A DNA stretch of 64,000 nt from Mycobacteroides sp. LB1 (lineage in GTDB: Bacteria > Actinomycetota > Actinomycetes > Mycobacteriales > Mycobacteriaceae). Below the pieces are notes generated by a model. It did not search any database. It was not told the DNA's origin and saw only the letters and a list, made by a program, of their open reading frames with translations. Position 1 is the stretch's first letter. Each line of letters starts with the position of its first letter. Location: contig NZ_JACCFF010000001.1 in NCBI RefSeq assembly GCF_013449725.1, positions 248,001-312,000 of the forward strand. The letters run 5' to 3'. A program made the position numbers and the translations under genes. Positions 7,347 through 15,362 of the stretch are shown here, in pieces.

Positions 7347-8618
7347 ATGGCAGCCAGACCCAACGCGCATTCTGGCGAGGGTCCGATGATTGAAACCCGG
7401 GGAAACAGTCGACGCGTGCTCATCGTCGGGCTGGGAATCAGCGGTATGGCCGCGGCGATTCGCCTGCATCAGATCGGGTGGACGCCGGTCATCGTGGAAC
7501 GCGCACCGGTACGTCGCACCGGGGGCAATTTCGTCATCGTCTTCGGCTCGGGCCAGTGGGCCGCAAAAAGACTCGGGATCAGTCCGTACTTGCATGACCG
7601 GCGCCCAACGGGAATCTCCTACGAATACGGTCGGAAGGGCAGCCGTCGTGTCGGCGGTAACTTCGCCGACCTCCCCGGTAAAGCCTGGATGGTGCTACGT
7701 GGCGACGTGGAAGCCGCGGCGTTTCAGGCGCTTCCCGAGGACGTGGAGATCCGCTACTCCACCATTCCCATGAAAATCGACCAGCACGCGGGTGGTGTGT
7801 CGGTCACGCTGTCCAACTGTGCTGATTCAGCCGATGCCGCCGTCTATACGGAGGATTTCGACCTGGTTGTGGGCGCCGACGGATTGCGATCCACGGTACG
7901 AGAACTCGCATTCGGGCCTGATGAGAAATACCTGCGGCCCCTCAACCATATTGTCGCGACATTCGAGATGCCGCAGAAGCTCACCGATTTGGCGACCGAT
8001 GATGGCGCGTGGTTGGTCGAATCGGGGCGCTCGCTCATCGTCTATCCCATGCGCGACCGCATGCCGACAGCGCAGCTCTCGTATCTGACCGATGACGTCG
8101 ATGCGGAGTTCACCGAACCTCCGGCAGTACGGCTGCGCAAGGTGTTCGGATCGCGTCCCTACGGCCGGTTACTCACGGAAGTGCTTGATGCATTTGACGC
8201 CGCCGATCAGTACCTCTTCGACTCCGTGCAGCAGGTCCACATGGACCGCTGGCACCACGATCGCGTGGTGCTTGTCGGTGACGCGGCTTGGTGCGAAACG
8301 ATGTATTCCGGGCTCGGGGTGTCATCGGCGCTGGCCGGACCGGACCTGCTGGGAACCATGCTTGACCGCTACCCCACCGACCTGAACACGGCGTTTGTCG
8401 AGTGGGAACGCACCCTGCGGCCATTCATCGACGCCTACCAACGCTTTGGACTCAAGCAACGTTTCTTCTTCACACCCGAGAACCGCACGGAATTGGTCAT
8501 GCGTCGCGTACTGGCGCGGCTCACCCAGACGCCTTTGACCCGAACGCTGCTCACGCTCCTGACCCGTCGCAGCAAGACCGCACGCCTCAAGGATCAAGAC
8601 ATCGGCGCATACCGCTGA
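7347..8618 (+). CDS. FAD-dependent aromatic-ring-hydroxylase-type monooxygenase
   Basis: A 423-aa class A flavoprotein monooxygenase. The three family fingerprints are present: N-terminal GLGISGMAAA for the FAD ADP part, VGADGLRSTVRE (the DG motif) and RVVLVGDAAW (the GD motif). Relatives hydroxylate aromatics or inactivate antibiotics such as tetracyclines and rifamycins. The ATG at 7347 has AGGAA eight bases upstream; an internal ATG at 7386 is possible. It is divergent from the pap operon, so it could act on a 4-aminophenyl product, but that is inference. Its 3' end faces pgsA3 with two bases between. Substrate unknown. Confidence 0.85.
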   Translation: MAARPNAHSGEGPMIETRGNSRRVLIVGLGISGMAAAIRLHQIGWTPVIVERAPVRRTGGNFVIVFGSGQWAAKRLGISPYLHDRRPTGISYEYGRKGSRRVGGNFADLPGKAWMVLRGDVEAAAFQALPEDVEIRYSTIPMKIDQHAGGVSVTLSNCADSADAAVYTEDFDLVVGADGLRSTVRELAFGPDEKYLRPLNHIVATFEMPQKLTDLATDDGAWLVESGRSLIVYPMRDRMPTAQLSYLTDDVDAEFTEPPAVRLRKVFGSRPYGRLLTEVLDAFDAADQYLFDSVQQVHMDRWHHDRVVLVGDAAWCETMYSGLGVSSALAGPDLLGTMLDRYPTDLNTAFVEWERTLRPFIDAYQRFGLKQRFFFTPENRTELVMRRVLARLTQTPLTRTLLTLLTRRSKTARLKDQDIGAYR

Positions 8619-8620
8619 GC

Positions 8621-9229
8621 TCAGGCGGGTTTCACCCGCGGACGCAGCGCTTGCACCAAATAGTCGATGCCGGTGATGAGGGTGAGCGCCACCGCCAGAC
8701 CCATCAGCACCACGGCGGCGGTATGCCAGTACCCGGTCAACGGCAACAGATAGCCGGCAATCGCCAACGACTGCACCATCGTCTTGAGCTTGCCGCCGCG
8801 GTTTGCGGGGATTACGCCGTGGCGCAGCACCGAGAAGCGCAGCACCGTGATCCCGACCTCTCGCACCAGGATGACCGCGGTAACCCACCACGCGAGATCT
8901 CCGAGCACGCTCAGGCCCACCAGCGCCGCACCGATGAGCGCCTTATCGGCGATCGGGTCTGCAAGCTGGCCGAATGGGGTGACCAGGCCGTAGCGGCGGG
9001 CCAGCACTCCGTCATATCGGTCCGTGGCGATGGCCACCGCGAACACCCCGAAAGCGGCAATGCGCCAGGAAGTTTGGTGCCCTCCCTCGGTGAAGAGGAC
9101 AACGATGAACACCGGCACCAGCACGATGCGCAGCATCGTCAGGATGTTGGCAATGTTCAGCAGCGGCACGGGCGCAGCAGATGCCTCGGAATCAGGCTGG
9201 GTTTCCGGTGGCATCGGCACGTCAATCAC
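8621..9229 (-). CDS. pgsA3: CDP-alcohol phosphatidyltransferase (PgsA3-like)
   Basis: A 202-aa membrane enzyme with about five or six helices and the full CDP-alcohol phosphatidyltransferase motif in DRYDGVLARRYG...GQLADPIADK (D-x2-DG-x2-AR-x8-G-x3-D-x3-D). It joins CDP-diacylglycerol to glycerol-3-phosphate or a similar alcohol, making phosphatidylglycerophosphate, at the inner membrane. Position and length match Rv2746c (PgsA3). The GTG at 9229 gives MIDVPMPPET; the ATG five codons later is an equally good start. With argA it forms the conserved pair left standing between two accessory islands. Confidence 0.9.
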   Translation of the reverse strand: MIDVPMPPETQPDSEASAAPVPLLNIANILTMLRIVLVPVFIVVLFTEGGHQTSWRIAAFGVFAVAIATDRYDGVLARRYGLVTPFGQLADPIADKALIGAALVGLSVLGDLAWWVTAVILVREVGITVLRFSVLRHGVIPANRGGKLKTMVQSLAIAGYLLPLTGYWHTAAVVLMGLAVALTLITGIDYLVQALRPRVKPA

Positions 9230-9262
9230 CCTATCTGTTCTAGAGCTGGCTACTGTTCACGC

Positions 9263-9808
9263 ATGAGCGCTGAAGGTACATCCGGCATCTCAGGGAATCC
9301 GGGGCACACCGCCCCTGCGGTGACCGTTCGTCGTGCCCGTACCTCCGATGTACCCGCCGTCAAGGCGCTCGTCGACGTCTACGCCGGGCGCATCCTGCTG
9401 GAGAAGAACCTGGTGACGCTCTACGAGGCCGTCCAGGAGTTCTGGGTTGCCGAGGTCGACGGGGAGATCGTGGGCTGTGGCGCCTTGCACGTGCTGTGGT
9501 CCGACCTCGGCGAGGTACGCACCATCGCGGTGCACCCCCGGCTCAAGGGGGCCGGTGTCGGGCATGTGCTTGTCAGCCGCCTGCTCGAGGTGGCCAGGGA
9601 GCTCGAACTCCAAAGGGTGTTCGTGCTGACATTCGAGGTCGACTTCTTCACCAAGCACGGGTTCAGCGAGATCGACGGCACCCCGGTGACAGCCGAGGTG
9701 TACGAGGAAATGTGCCGCTCCTACGACACCGGCGTGGCCGAGTTCCTCGACCTGAGCTACGTGAAGCCGAACACCCTGGGTAACACCCGGATGCTCGTCC
9801 ACCTTTGA
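9263..9808 (+). CDS. argA: Short amino-acid N-acetyltransferase (ArgA/Rv2747-like)
   Basis: A 181-aa GNAT protein. Residues 22-150 carry the acetyl-CoA fold with VRTIAVHPRLKGAGVGHVLVSRLLEVA, including the R/Q-x-x-G-x-G/A loop (KGAGVG). Rv2747 (174 aa) is a stand-alone mycobacterial N-acetylglutamate synthase lacking the kinase-like domain of classical ArgA, and the match in order and size is good. It would start arginine synthesis from glutamate and acetyl-CoA. The ATG at 9263 was chosen because it yields the Rv2747 length; the open frame extends far upstream antisense to pgsA3. It is divergent from pgsA3 with 33 bases between. Confidence 0.9.
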   Translation: MSAEGTSGISGNPGHTAPAVTVRRARTSDVPAVKALVDVYAGRILLEKNLVTLYEAVQEFWVAEVDGEIVGCGALHVLWSDLGEVRTIAVHPRLKGAGVGHVLVSRLLEVARELELQRVFVLTFEVDFFTKHGFSEIDGTPVTAEVYEEMCRSYDTGVAEFLDLSYVKPNTLGNTRMLVHL

Positions 9809-9848
9809 TTCCCCTCACAAGAGGGCAGGTGTCGTCCATGATCGAGGC

Positions 9849-10499
9849 ATGCCAAGACTGCGCCAAGTTTCCCGTGCCGACACCAACGATCAACTCGTAC
9901 ATCGCATGTATGACCAGATCTTCGGCGACCGCGACCCCGTCACCGAACCGGGAACAACCACGGGCACACCGGGTGACTGGTGGTCGGTTTTCGCTCTCGT
10001 GCCCGATGCTCTGAAACACGCGGTCCAGGGTTTCGCGTTCTACCGCAGTGCCGATCGCACACTGGACCCGGTACTGCGTGAACTCGGCCAGACTCGGGCC
10101 GGTTGGGCTCGCCGCAGCCAGTTCGTCTTCTCCCAGCACTGCAAGTCGTGCCGCATCGTTGGCATGACCGAGGAGATGATCGCCGCCATCCCCTCCTGGG
10201 GCACGGCCGACTGTTTCACACCGGTACAGCGGGCCGTCCTTGCCTACACCGACTGTCTGGTGTTGGACGGCGGCCGCGTACCCGACGGGGTGTTCGCCGC
10301 GCTGCAGGCCCATCTCTCTGATGAGGAGATCCTGGAGCTCACCTACATCACCGCCATGTACGAGATGCATGCGGTGATGAGCACCGCGTTGCGTTTGGAG
10401 TGGGATGACCGCGACGAACCGATAGTGGAGATCGCCGCGCCCGAGGGATTCACGTCGTTCGACGTCGGCGACGCCATCGCGCTACGACGGGACGAGTAG
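9849..10499 (+). CDS. Carboxymuconolactone decarboxylase/AhpD-like protein
   Basis: A 216-aa all-helical protein with the AhpD-type redox/proton-relay motif QHCKSCRIVG (Cys-x-x-Cys, followed by the usual helix), in a core at about residues 70-180. Members are thiol peroxidase partners, decarboxylases or uncharacterised. It runs in the direction of argA with 40 bases between and converges on the folE-like gene, ending four bases from its stop codon. Whether it belongs to the terpenoid/pterin operon on the opposite strand is unclear. No specific substrate can be proposed. Confidence 0.75.
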   Translation: MPRLRQVSRADTNDQLVHRMYDQIFGDRDPVTEPGTTTGTPGDWWSVFALVPDALKHAVQGFAFYRSADRTLDPVLRELGQTRAGWARRSQFVFSQHCKSCRIVGMTEEMIAAIPSWGTADCFTPVQRAVLAYTDCLVLDGGRVPDGVFAALQAHLSDEEILELTYITAMYEMHAVMSTALRLEWDDRDEPIVEIAAPEGFTSFDVGDAIALRRDE

Positions 10500-10503
10500 T
10501 AGC

Positions 10504-11076
10504 TCAGCGCCTTATCTGTGCGTGCTCCGCGAGCACTGCCGCAACGTCTGGATGGCCGGGCACCCACTGGCCCGCCATCGCGTGCGTTGTTGTCACGCTG
10601 CCTGCCTCCTTGACTCCTCGAACCTCCATGCAGCCATGGGCTGCGGTGATGAAACAGGCGGCACCCACCGGTGAAAGTTCTTCTTGCACCGCGGTTGTCA
10701 CCTGGTATCCGATACGCTCCTGCACCTGTAGGCGCCGCGCATAACCGTGCACCACCCGGGCCAGCTTCGAGAGGCCGACAACCTCGCTACCTGTACCGGG
10801 CCGGTAGGCAACCGTCGCAACCCCGGTGATGGGCAGCAGATGATGTGCGCACGTGGACACGAGCCGTATCCCAGCCACGATCACCAGACCGGGATCGCTC
10901 GGCGCCGGGAAGCGCCGGCGCAGGTGGACGGCGGGGTCCTCGTCGTATCCGGCAAGCGATTCCGCCCACGCCCTGGCCACGCGCCCCGGAGTGTCCTCCG
11001 TGTGCTCGTCGTCACCGACTCCGGTTGCCAGCAGTAGATCGGTAACAGCGGATTTCACCTTCTCCACATCGATCAT
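10504..11076 (-). CDS. GTP cyclohydrolase I paralogue in a biosynthetic operon
   Basis: A 190-aa FolE-family enzyme, which turns GTP into 7,8-dihydroneopterin triphosphate. The zinc ligands are present: Cys76 and His79 in STCAHHLLP and Cys149 in HGCMEVRGV. The guanine-binding Gln119-Glu120 sit in VQERI, and SVTTT is conserved. The usual CEHH is CAHH here, with Ala77 for Glu. Housekeeping mycobacterial folE lies elsewhere, next to ftsH and folP, so this is probably a dedicated second copy. It is the last gene of a six-gene operon, 22 bases after the isomerase-PTPS fusion that carries the next enzyme in a pterin route. Confidence 0.88.
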   Translation of the reverse strand: MIDVEKVKSAVTDLLLATGVGDDEHTEDTPGRVARAWAESLAGYDEDPAVHLRRRFPAPSDPGLVIVAGIRLVSTCAHHLLPITGVATVAYRPGTGSEVVGLSKLARVVHGYARRLQVQERIGYQVTTAVQEELSPVGAACFITAAHGCMEVRGVKEAGSVTTTHAMAGQWVPGHPDVAAVLAEHAQIRR

Positions 11077-11098
11077 CGAAGTGTGCTCCTTCCTCTAT

Positions 11099-12136
11099 TC
11101 ATGCGCTCAACGACGGCCATTCGGTCAATTCCGCTGCATTGACATGTGTTTCGGTCACCTTGACGCGGTGCACTGTGACATTGGGCCAACCGGCCTCGGC
11201 AATGAATCCGGCGGTGACCCGGGCCAGCAGTTCGGAAACGTTCTCCACCGTGGGCCACTCCAAACCGTGGGAAGGTGCATCGAGGCCGAATCGGAAAAGC
11301 TTCGATCGCTCTGCCTCTAGAGCCGGCACAAGCGAATCCGCGTGTCCGAGCATCGCGCCGTGATCGAGATTGGCGTCGATCCAGTCTCTCAGCCGTGCCT
11401 TGAGTATCCCGAAGTCGACGAGGATCCCTTGCTCGTTCAATGCCCCGGCCACCGTGATCTCGGCCCACCATGAATGCCCGTGCAGGTTCACGCACTTTCC
11501 ACCAAGGATGGGCAGCCGATGCGCGGTCTCGAAATTGTGCCTCACCGTCACTGTCCGTGTCGCTGTCCGGCCACTGGTCGGGAACAACCCGAACTCCCTT
11601 GAACTCGAATGCAATTCGCGCATCTGCACAAGCTTCGCTACCTGCAACTTGCACCATGGCGACACCGAACGGGCATCGGTGAGCACTTCATCGCACAACT
11701 GCGTCCACGGTAGCCACCGGTAACCCGCCACCTCGTCCGGGTTCGGAATCGGGACCTCAGCAATCGTGCCCACATAGACCGGACAGACTTCGTTCTCAAC
11801 GACACCGTTCTCCATGGCCGCCCGATAGCGAAAGTCTGGCAGCACCAGTTGCGGTGGTGACATCTGGACACCGAGCTCGTAATGCACGCGTTCGATGATC
11901 GCTTCGGAAACATCCGCGCCCGGAGGTGGATGTCCGCAGCAGCTATTCGACCAGATACCCGGCCAGGTCGGCTTACTCCAGGCACGCTGAGTAAGGAGCA
12001 CGAACCGATATGACGGATCGAACAGGTAGCAGGAAAAGGCAAGGTGCAGTGGAGTGTTGTCGTCATGCACGGTGGCCTTGGGTGCGATGCCGCACGCGCG
12101 CCCGGTCTCATCCAGGAGGACCACGTCGTCAGTCAT
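11099..12136 (-). CDS. Fusion: type I isopentenyl-diphosphate isomerase + 6-pyruvoyl-tetrahydropterin synthase/QueD
   Basis: A 345-aa two-domain protein. Residues 1-172 are a Nudix-fold isopentenyl-diphosphate isomerase with catalytic Cys67 (NSCCGHP) and Glu116 (ENEVCPVY), at the same numbers as in E. coli Idi. Residues 192-345 are a PTPS/QueD domain with zinc ligands His206, His219 and His221 (AHRLP; CVNLHGHSW), catalytic Cys215, then VDFGILK, PTVEN and VTETH. One half makes DMAPP for prenyl chains, the other converts dihydroneopterin triphosphate to a tetrahydropterin. No stop or frameshift separates them. The ATG at 12136 starts the isomerase; it overlaps the upstream P450 by eight bases. 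I know of no described fusion of these two. Confidence 0.9.
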   Translation of the reverse strand: MTDDVVLLDETGRACGIAPKATVHDDNTPLHLAFSCYLFDPSYRFVLLTQRAWSKPTWPGIWSNSCCGHPPPGADVSEAIIERVHYELGVQMSPPQLVLPDFRYRAAMENGVVENEVCPVYVGTIAEVPIPNPDEVAGYRWLPWTQLCDEVLTDARSVSPWCKLQVAKLVQMRELHSSSREFGLFPTSGRTATRTVTVRHNFETAHRLPILGGKCVNLHGHSWWAEITVAGALNEQGILVDFGILKARLRDWIDANLDHGAMLGHADSLVPALEAERSKLFRFGLDAPSHGLEWPTVENVSELLARVTAGFIAEAGWPNVTVHRVKVTETHVNAAELTEWPSLSA

Positions 12137-13343
12137 GGCTGCGCCGTTCCCATCGAATCGGCAATGCGTCGCGCACGTTGACCATCGGCAGAGCCGCACG
12201 CCACGTGGCCGGGTCGGGCAGAACTGGGCAGGTGAATCGTTGTATCAATGCCAGCAATGCTTCTTCCAATTCGATTCGGGCCAAGCCAGAACCGAGGCAG
12301 CGGAAGATCCCCCCGCCGAAAATCAGTTGGCGCTTCTGGTGTTTGGCGAGAATGTCGAAAGTGCCCGCACCGTCATACGCTCTCGGATCTCGGGTTGCGC
12401 TCGGCGGGCAGAACATCACGAACTGGCCCGGCTCGAGGGTGAGGTCACGGTAGTCGATCCGCTCGGTGGCGAAGCGGAAGATCGCACGGATCTGCGGCGC
12501 GAAACGCAACACCTCGTCGACCGCCTGGCCTATCAGCTCCGGGTTTCGATGAACCAACTCCCACTGCCGCGGGTGGCGGTGAAATGCGATCAGCGCCCGG
12601 CCCAGCTGACGAGCCACCGATTCCTGACTGGCCCAGGCGATATCCAGGACAAGCCCCTCTGCTTCTGCCCTGCTCAGCAGGGCCGTTCCGGAAACCTCTG
12701 CGGCAAGGAAAGATACGAAATCCTCGCCAGGCTCTCGCAGCCGAAACTCAAAGAGACCATGGACGTACTTCTTGAGCTGCTCGATACCCTGATCAATGAT
12801 CGGCAACACCGCAGGCAGGTCACTCCATACGAACACCAGACCGGCGTCCTTCGACACCAATCGGAACATCTCATGATCGCCATCCGGAACACCCAGCAAG
12901 CGCGCGATTGCCCCGCTGGCATAGGGGGATCCGAATCGCTCCGCGAAGTCGACGATTTCGTCGGCCGGCATATCTTGAGCCAGGTTCTGTGCCAATGTCC
13001 GCAACGCTGGGCGCAGCGCCTCAACTCGCTTGGGGCTCAGGCCCGGAGCGGCCACGGACCGTAGGCGCAGGTGGTCTTCCTGTGGGGTGTTGCGCACCGT
13101 AGTGATCCACCAGTCGTACATCGGACCTGACGTGACCCCGTTCATACGCAGGAACCGGCGACCGTCTAGACCGAGGCGGGGATCTTTGAGAAGCTCCGCG
13201 CACTCTTCATAGCGCAGAACGACCGGGCCCTGTGGACTCTGCGCGAACCAATACTGCTCGCGGGCCCGATCAACCTCATCCGAGGCGAGATCGAAGTCCC
13301 GACTCAAGAGATCGAGAAAAGGCACCGAAGGTGCTGAAAGCAT
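12129..13343 (-). CDS. Cytochrome P450 (cluster P450 no. 1)
   Basis: A 404-aa soluble bacterial P450. The heme loop is FGGGIFRCLG with ligand Cys349; the K-helix has Glu277-x-x-Arg280 (EVLRF). The I-helix oxygen-activation motif reads ASQES (238-242) instead of the usual (A/G)Gx(D/E)T, so the flexible Gly is Ser while the acid-alcohol pair Glu241-Ser242 remains. No fused redox partner is present. It sits between the UbiA gene (17 bases) and the isomerase-PTPS fusion (overlap), which ties it to tailoring of the prenylated product. The ATG at 13343 gives a normal length; a longer frame was rejected. Confidence 0.92.
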   Translation of the reverse strand: MLSAPSVPFLDLLSRDFDLASDEVDRAREQYWFAQSPQGPVVLRYEECAELLKDPRLGLDGRRFLRMNGVTSGPMYDWWITTVRNTPQEDHLRLRSVAAPGLSPKRVEALRPALRTLAQNLAQDMPADEIVDFAERFGSPYASGAIARLLGVPDGDHEMFRLVSKDAGLVFVWSDLPAVLPIIDQGIEQLKKYVHGLFEFRLREPGEDFVSFLAAEVSGTALLSRAEAEGLVLDIAWASQESVARQLGRALIAFHRHPRQWELVHRNPELIGQAVDEVLRFAPQIRAIFRFATERIDYRDLTLEPGQFVMFCPPSATRDPRAYDGAGTFDILAKHQKRQLIFGGGIFRCLGSGLARIELEEALLALIQRFTCPVLPDPATWRAALPMVNVRDALPIRWERRSHD

Positions 13344-13360
13344 GGCGTTCTCCTGCGTAA

Positions 13361-14314
13361 CTATCTGCTGATGAGGACGTAGACGGCGGGTACCACGGTC
13401 GACCAGGCCAGGATTGGCGCGTAGTAAGGCAGATACTTCGTGTATGAGCGCACCACGTCGACACCGTCGGCGACGGGCTTGCCGATCACGCGGCGCAAGA
13501 TGCTGGCGTTGACCGCCAATGCGATACCAACACCGAGTCCATACGGCAGCAGCGCCCACGAGAATCCGCCAAGCTCGAGCACTGCCCACGTGACCAGTCC
13601 GGCGCCAAGCCCCACCAGAACGGTTCCCAGCACGAACGCACGTGTAAGACCAAGAGCGCGAACCGAAGTGAGCACACCAAACTGCTCGTCCTCGGGGATG
13701 TCCTCGGCTGTTTTGGCCACCATCACGCCGTTGAGAGTCAGACCCATTCCGAAAATCGCCACGAGCGTGAACCATTCGATCGGATACGGCAATGAGCGAA
13801 TGACGATCAGCCCAGGCACGATCGTGAGAGTGATGTTCAGCACGGGAATCTGCCAGATCCCCCGGCCTTTCAGCCGTAGTGGCGGCAACGAGTACTGGGT
13901 TCCAAAGAACAATGCCACCAAGCCAATACCAACCAGATCCCAGTGCCGGGTGGTGAACATCAGGTACATCCCGAGCACTACGCAGAGCACAATGGTGGCG
14001 TTGATCTCACGCCGTACACGCGTTTCACCTAAACCGAACACCGCAGTGGCCTGCCGCGACTTGTGCGCGAGGTCTTGCTCACGGTCGGCCAGGCAGTTCA
14101 CCATATTGCATATCTGTTCGCCCTGAATGACCAGCACCGCAGCGGCCAAGAATGGCAGGGACACTAGGTCCGTCCACGAATGTGCGCTGAGAAACCCGGC
14201 AACCAGAATGGTTGCCACGGTGCTGGAGAGGAACTCTGTACGACGGATGTGCACGGAGTACCGCATACGTATCCGCCATGATGTTGGCGTCTCTTCGTGG
14301 ACGAGTTGAACCAT
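13361..14314 (-). CDS. UbiA-family prenyltransferase
   Basis: A 317-aa integral membrane protein with about eight or nine helices and both Asp-rich motifs of the UbiA family: NCLADREQD (N73-x3-D77-x3-D81) and DIPED (D205-x3-D209). These bind prenyl diphosphate through magnesium. The acceptor may be an aromatic ring or a heterocycle. The ATG at 14314 leaves a 37-base gap to the polyprenyl synthase that would supply its donor. It is not the arabinan-pathway UbiA (Rv3806c) or MenA by context. With an isomerase and pterin enzymes in the same operon, the acceptor could be a pterin or an aminophenyl compound; that is inference. Confidence 0.9.
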   Translation of the reverse strand: MVQLVHEETPTSWRIRMRYSVHIRRTEFLSSTVATILVAGFLSAHSWTDLVSLPFLAAAVLVIQGEQICNMVNCLADREQDLAHKSRQATAVFGLGETRVRREINATIVLCVVLGMYLMFTTRHWDLVGIGLVALFFGTQYSLPPLRLKGRGIWQIPVLNITLTIVPGLIVIRSLPYPIEWFTLVAIFGMGLTLNGVMVAKTAEDIPEDEQFGVLTSVRALGLTRAFVLGTVLVGLGAGLVTWAVLELGGFSWALLPYGLGVGIALAVNASILRRVIGKPVADGVDVVRSYTKYLPYYAPILAWSTVVPAVYVLISR

Positions 14315-14351
14315 TATGCGATCACTTTCCTGGGGTGGGCATCCGGTACGG

Positions 14352-15362
14352 CTATGCAACACGAGTCGCCATATACTGAATGAGATTCGAAAATGCCTGG
14401 CGTGCAGGATTTTCCGGAAGCTGCAACAGGTCGCTCTGCGCCTGGCCGCCCAGTTCAACAAGCTTTTGTGCAGCGAGTTTCACTCCTTGCGCCTCGTTGA
14501 TAAGAGACAGTGCCTCGTCGACGAGACGCGGGTCGTCGATCGGCCCGTGGAGTAACTCACGCAGCCGGCGGCCGGCAGGGCCGTCATCACGCATGGCATA
14601 GAGCATGGGCAGGGTGACAATCCCCTCCCGTAAGTCAGTACCGATGGCTTTCCCTGACTGCTCGAAATCAGAAGAGACGTCGATGATGTCGTCGGAGATC
14701 TGAAACATCGTTCCGAGCAGATCGCCAAATCGGTACAGACAGTCGACATGTTCCTTACGAGCACCTGCAAGCTGCGCCCCCAACTGACCTGCCGCCGCAA
14801 TGAGCACGCTTGTCTTGCGCCGAATGGTGATCCAGTAATGAGCCTCTGGATCGGTCTCCGCAGAAGCCCCCATCGTCTCCTGCATCTGCCCGGCCACCAG
14901 CTCCGTGAACGTCACACCGATGATGTCCATCGCCTGCTCCCCCAATGCGGCCGCGATCCGCAGTACACGGCCAATCAGATAGTCGCCCGCGAGAACGGCG
15001 ATTTTGTTGTCCCACATCACATTCGCGGAACGCACCCCGCGGCGCACCAGCGCACCATCCATCACATCATCGTGATAGAGCGTTGCCAAATGAGCGATCT
15101 CGATCATCGCCGCCGCGAGCACCACCTGAGGATCGTCGGCACGGGGCCCGAACTGCGCCGCCAATAGCGTGAACAGCGAGCGGAAACGCTTCCCGCCGGC
15201 CCGCGAGAGATGCGACACCGCGTCCAGGACACGCTCGTCGTAGTCGGCTAGCTCAATGGCGAACCGCTGCTCAACATCCTGGAGCCCTTGCCGCGCAATC
15301 TGCGTAAGCACCGGATCACCCAGATCAATCCCGCCCACCAAGACGCCGCCGCTAACCGACAC
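14352..15362 (-). CDS. Long-chain all-trans polyprenyl diphosphate synthase
   Basis: A 336-aa trans-prenyltransferase with first Asp-rich motif DDVMD (98-102) and second DDIID (224-228). Residues just before the first motif are small (A-T-L-Y-H), the pattern of enzymes that make long chains rather than C15 or C20; mycobacterial GrcC proteins are the nearest type I recognise. It condenses IPP onto an allylic starter in the cytoplasm. Its start overlaps the end of the upstream P450 gene by 11 bases. With the Idi domain and UbiA of the same operon it forms a self-contained isoprenoid supply and transfer set. Confidence 0.92.
   Translation of the reverse strand: MSVSGGVLVGGIDLGDPVLTQIARQGLQDVEQRFAIELADYDERVLDAVSHLSRAGGKRFRSLFTLLAAQFGPRADDPQVVLAAAMIEIAHLATLYHDDVMDGALVRRGVRSANVMWDNKIAVLAGDYLIGRVLRIAAALGEQAMDIIGVTFTELVAGQMQETMGASAETDPEAHYWITIRRKTSVLIAAAGQLGAQLAGARKEHVDCLYRFGDLLGTMFQISDDIIDVSSDFEQSGKAIGTDLREGIVTLPMLYAMRDDGPAGRRLRELLHGPIDDPRLVDEALSLINEAQGVKLAAQKLVELGGQAQSDLLQLPENPARQAFSNLIQYMATRVA

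Noticed and set aside
10504..12136. A 7-deazaguanine (queuosine/toyocamycin-type) pathway
   Set aside because: Only FolE- and QueD-like functions are present; no QueE radical-SAM or QueC gene lies in the window.
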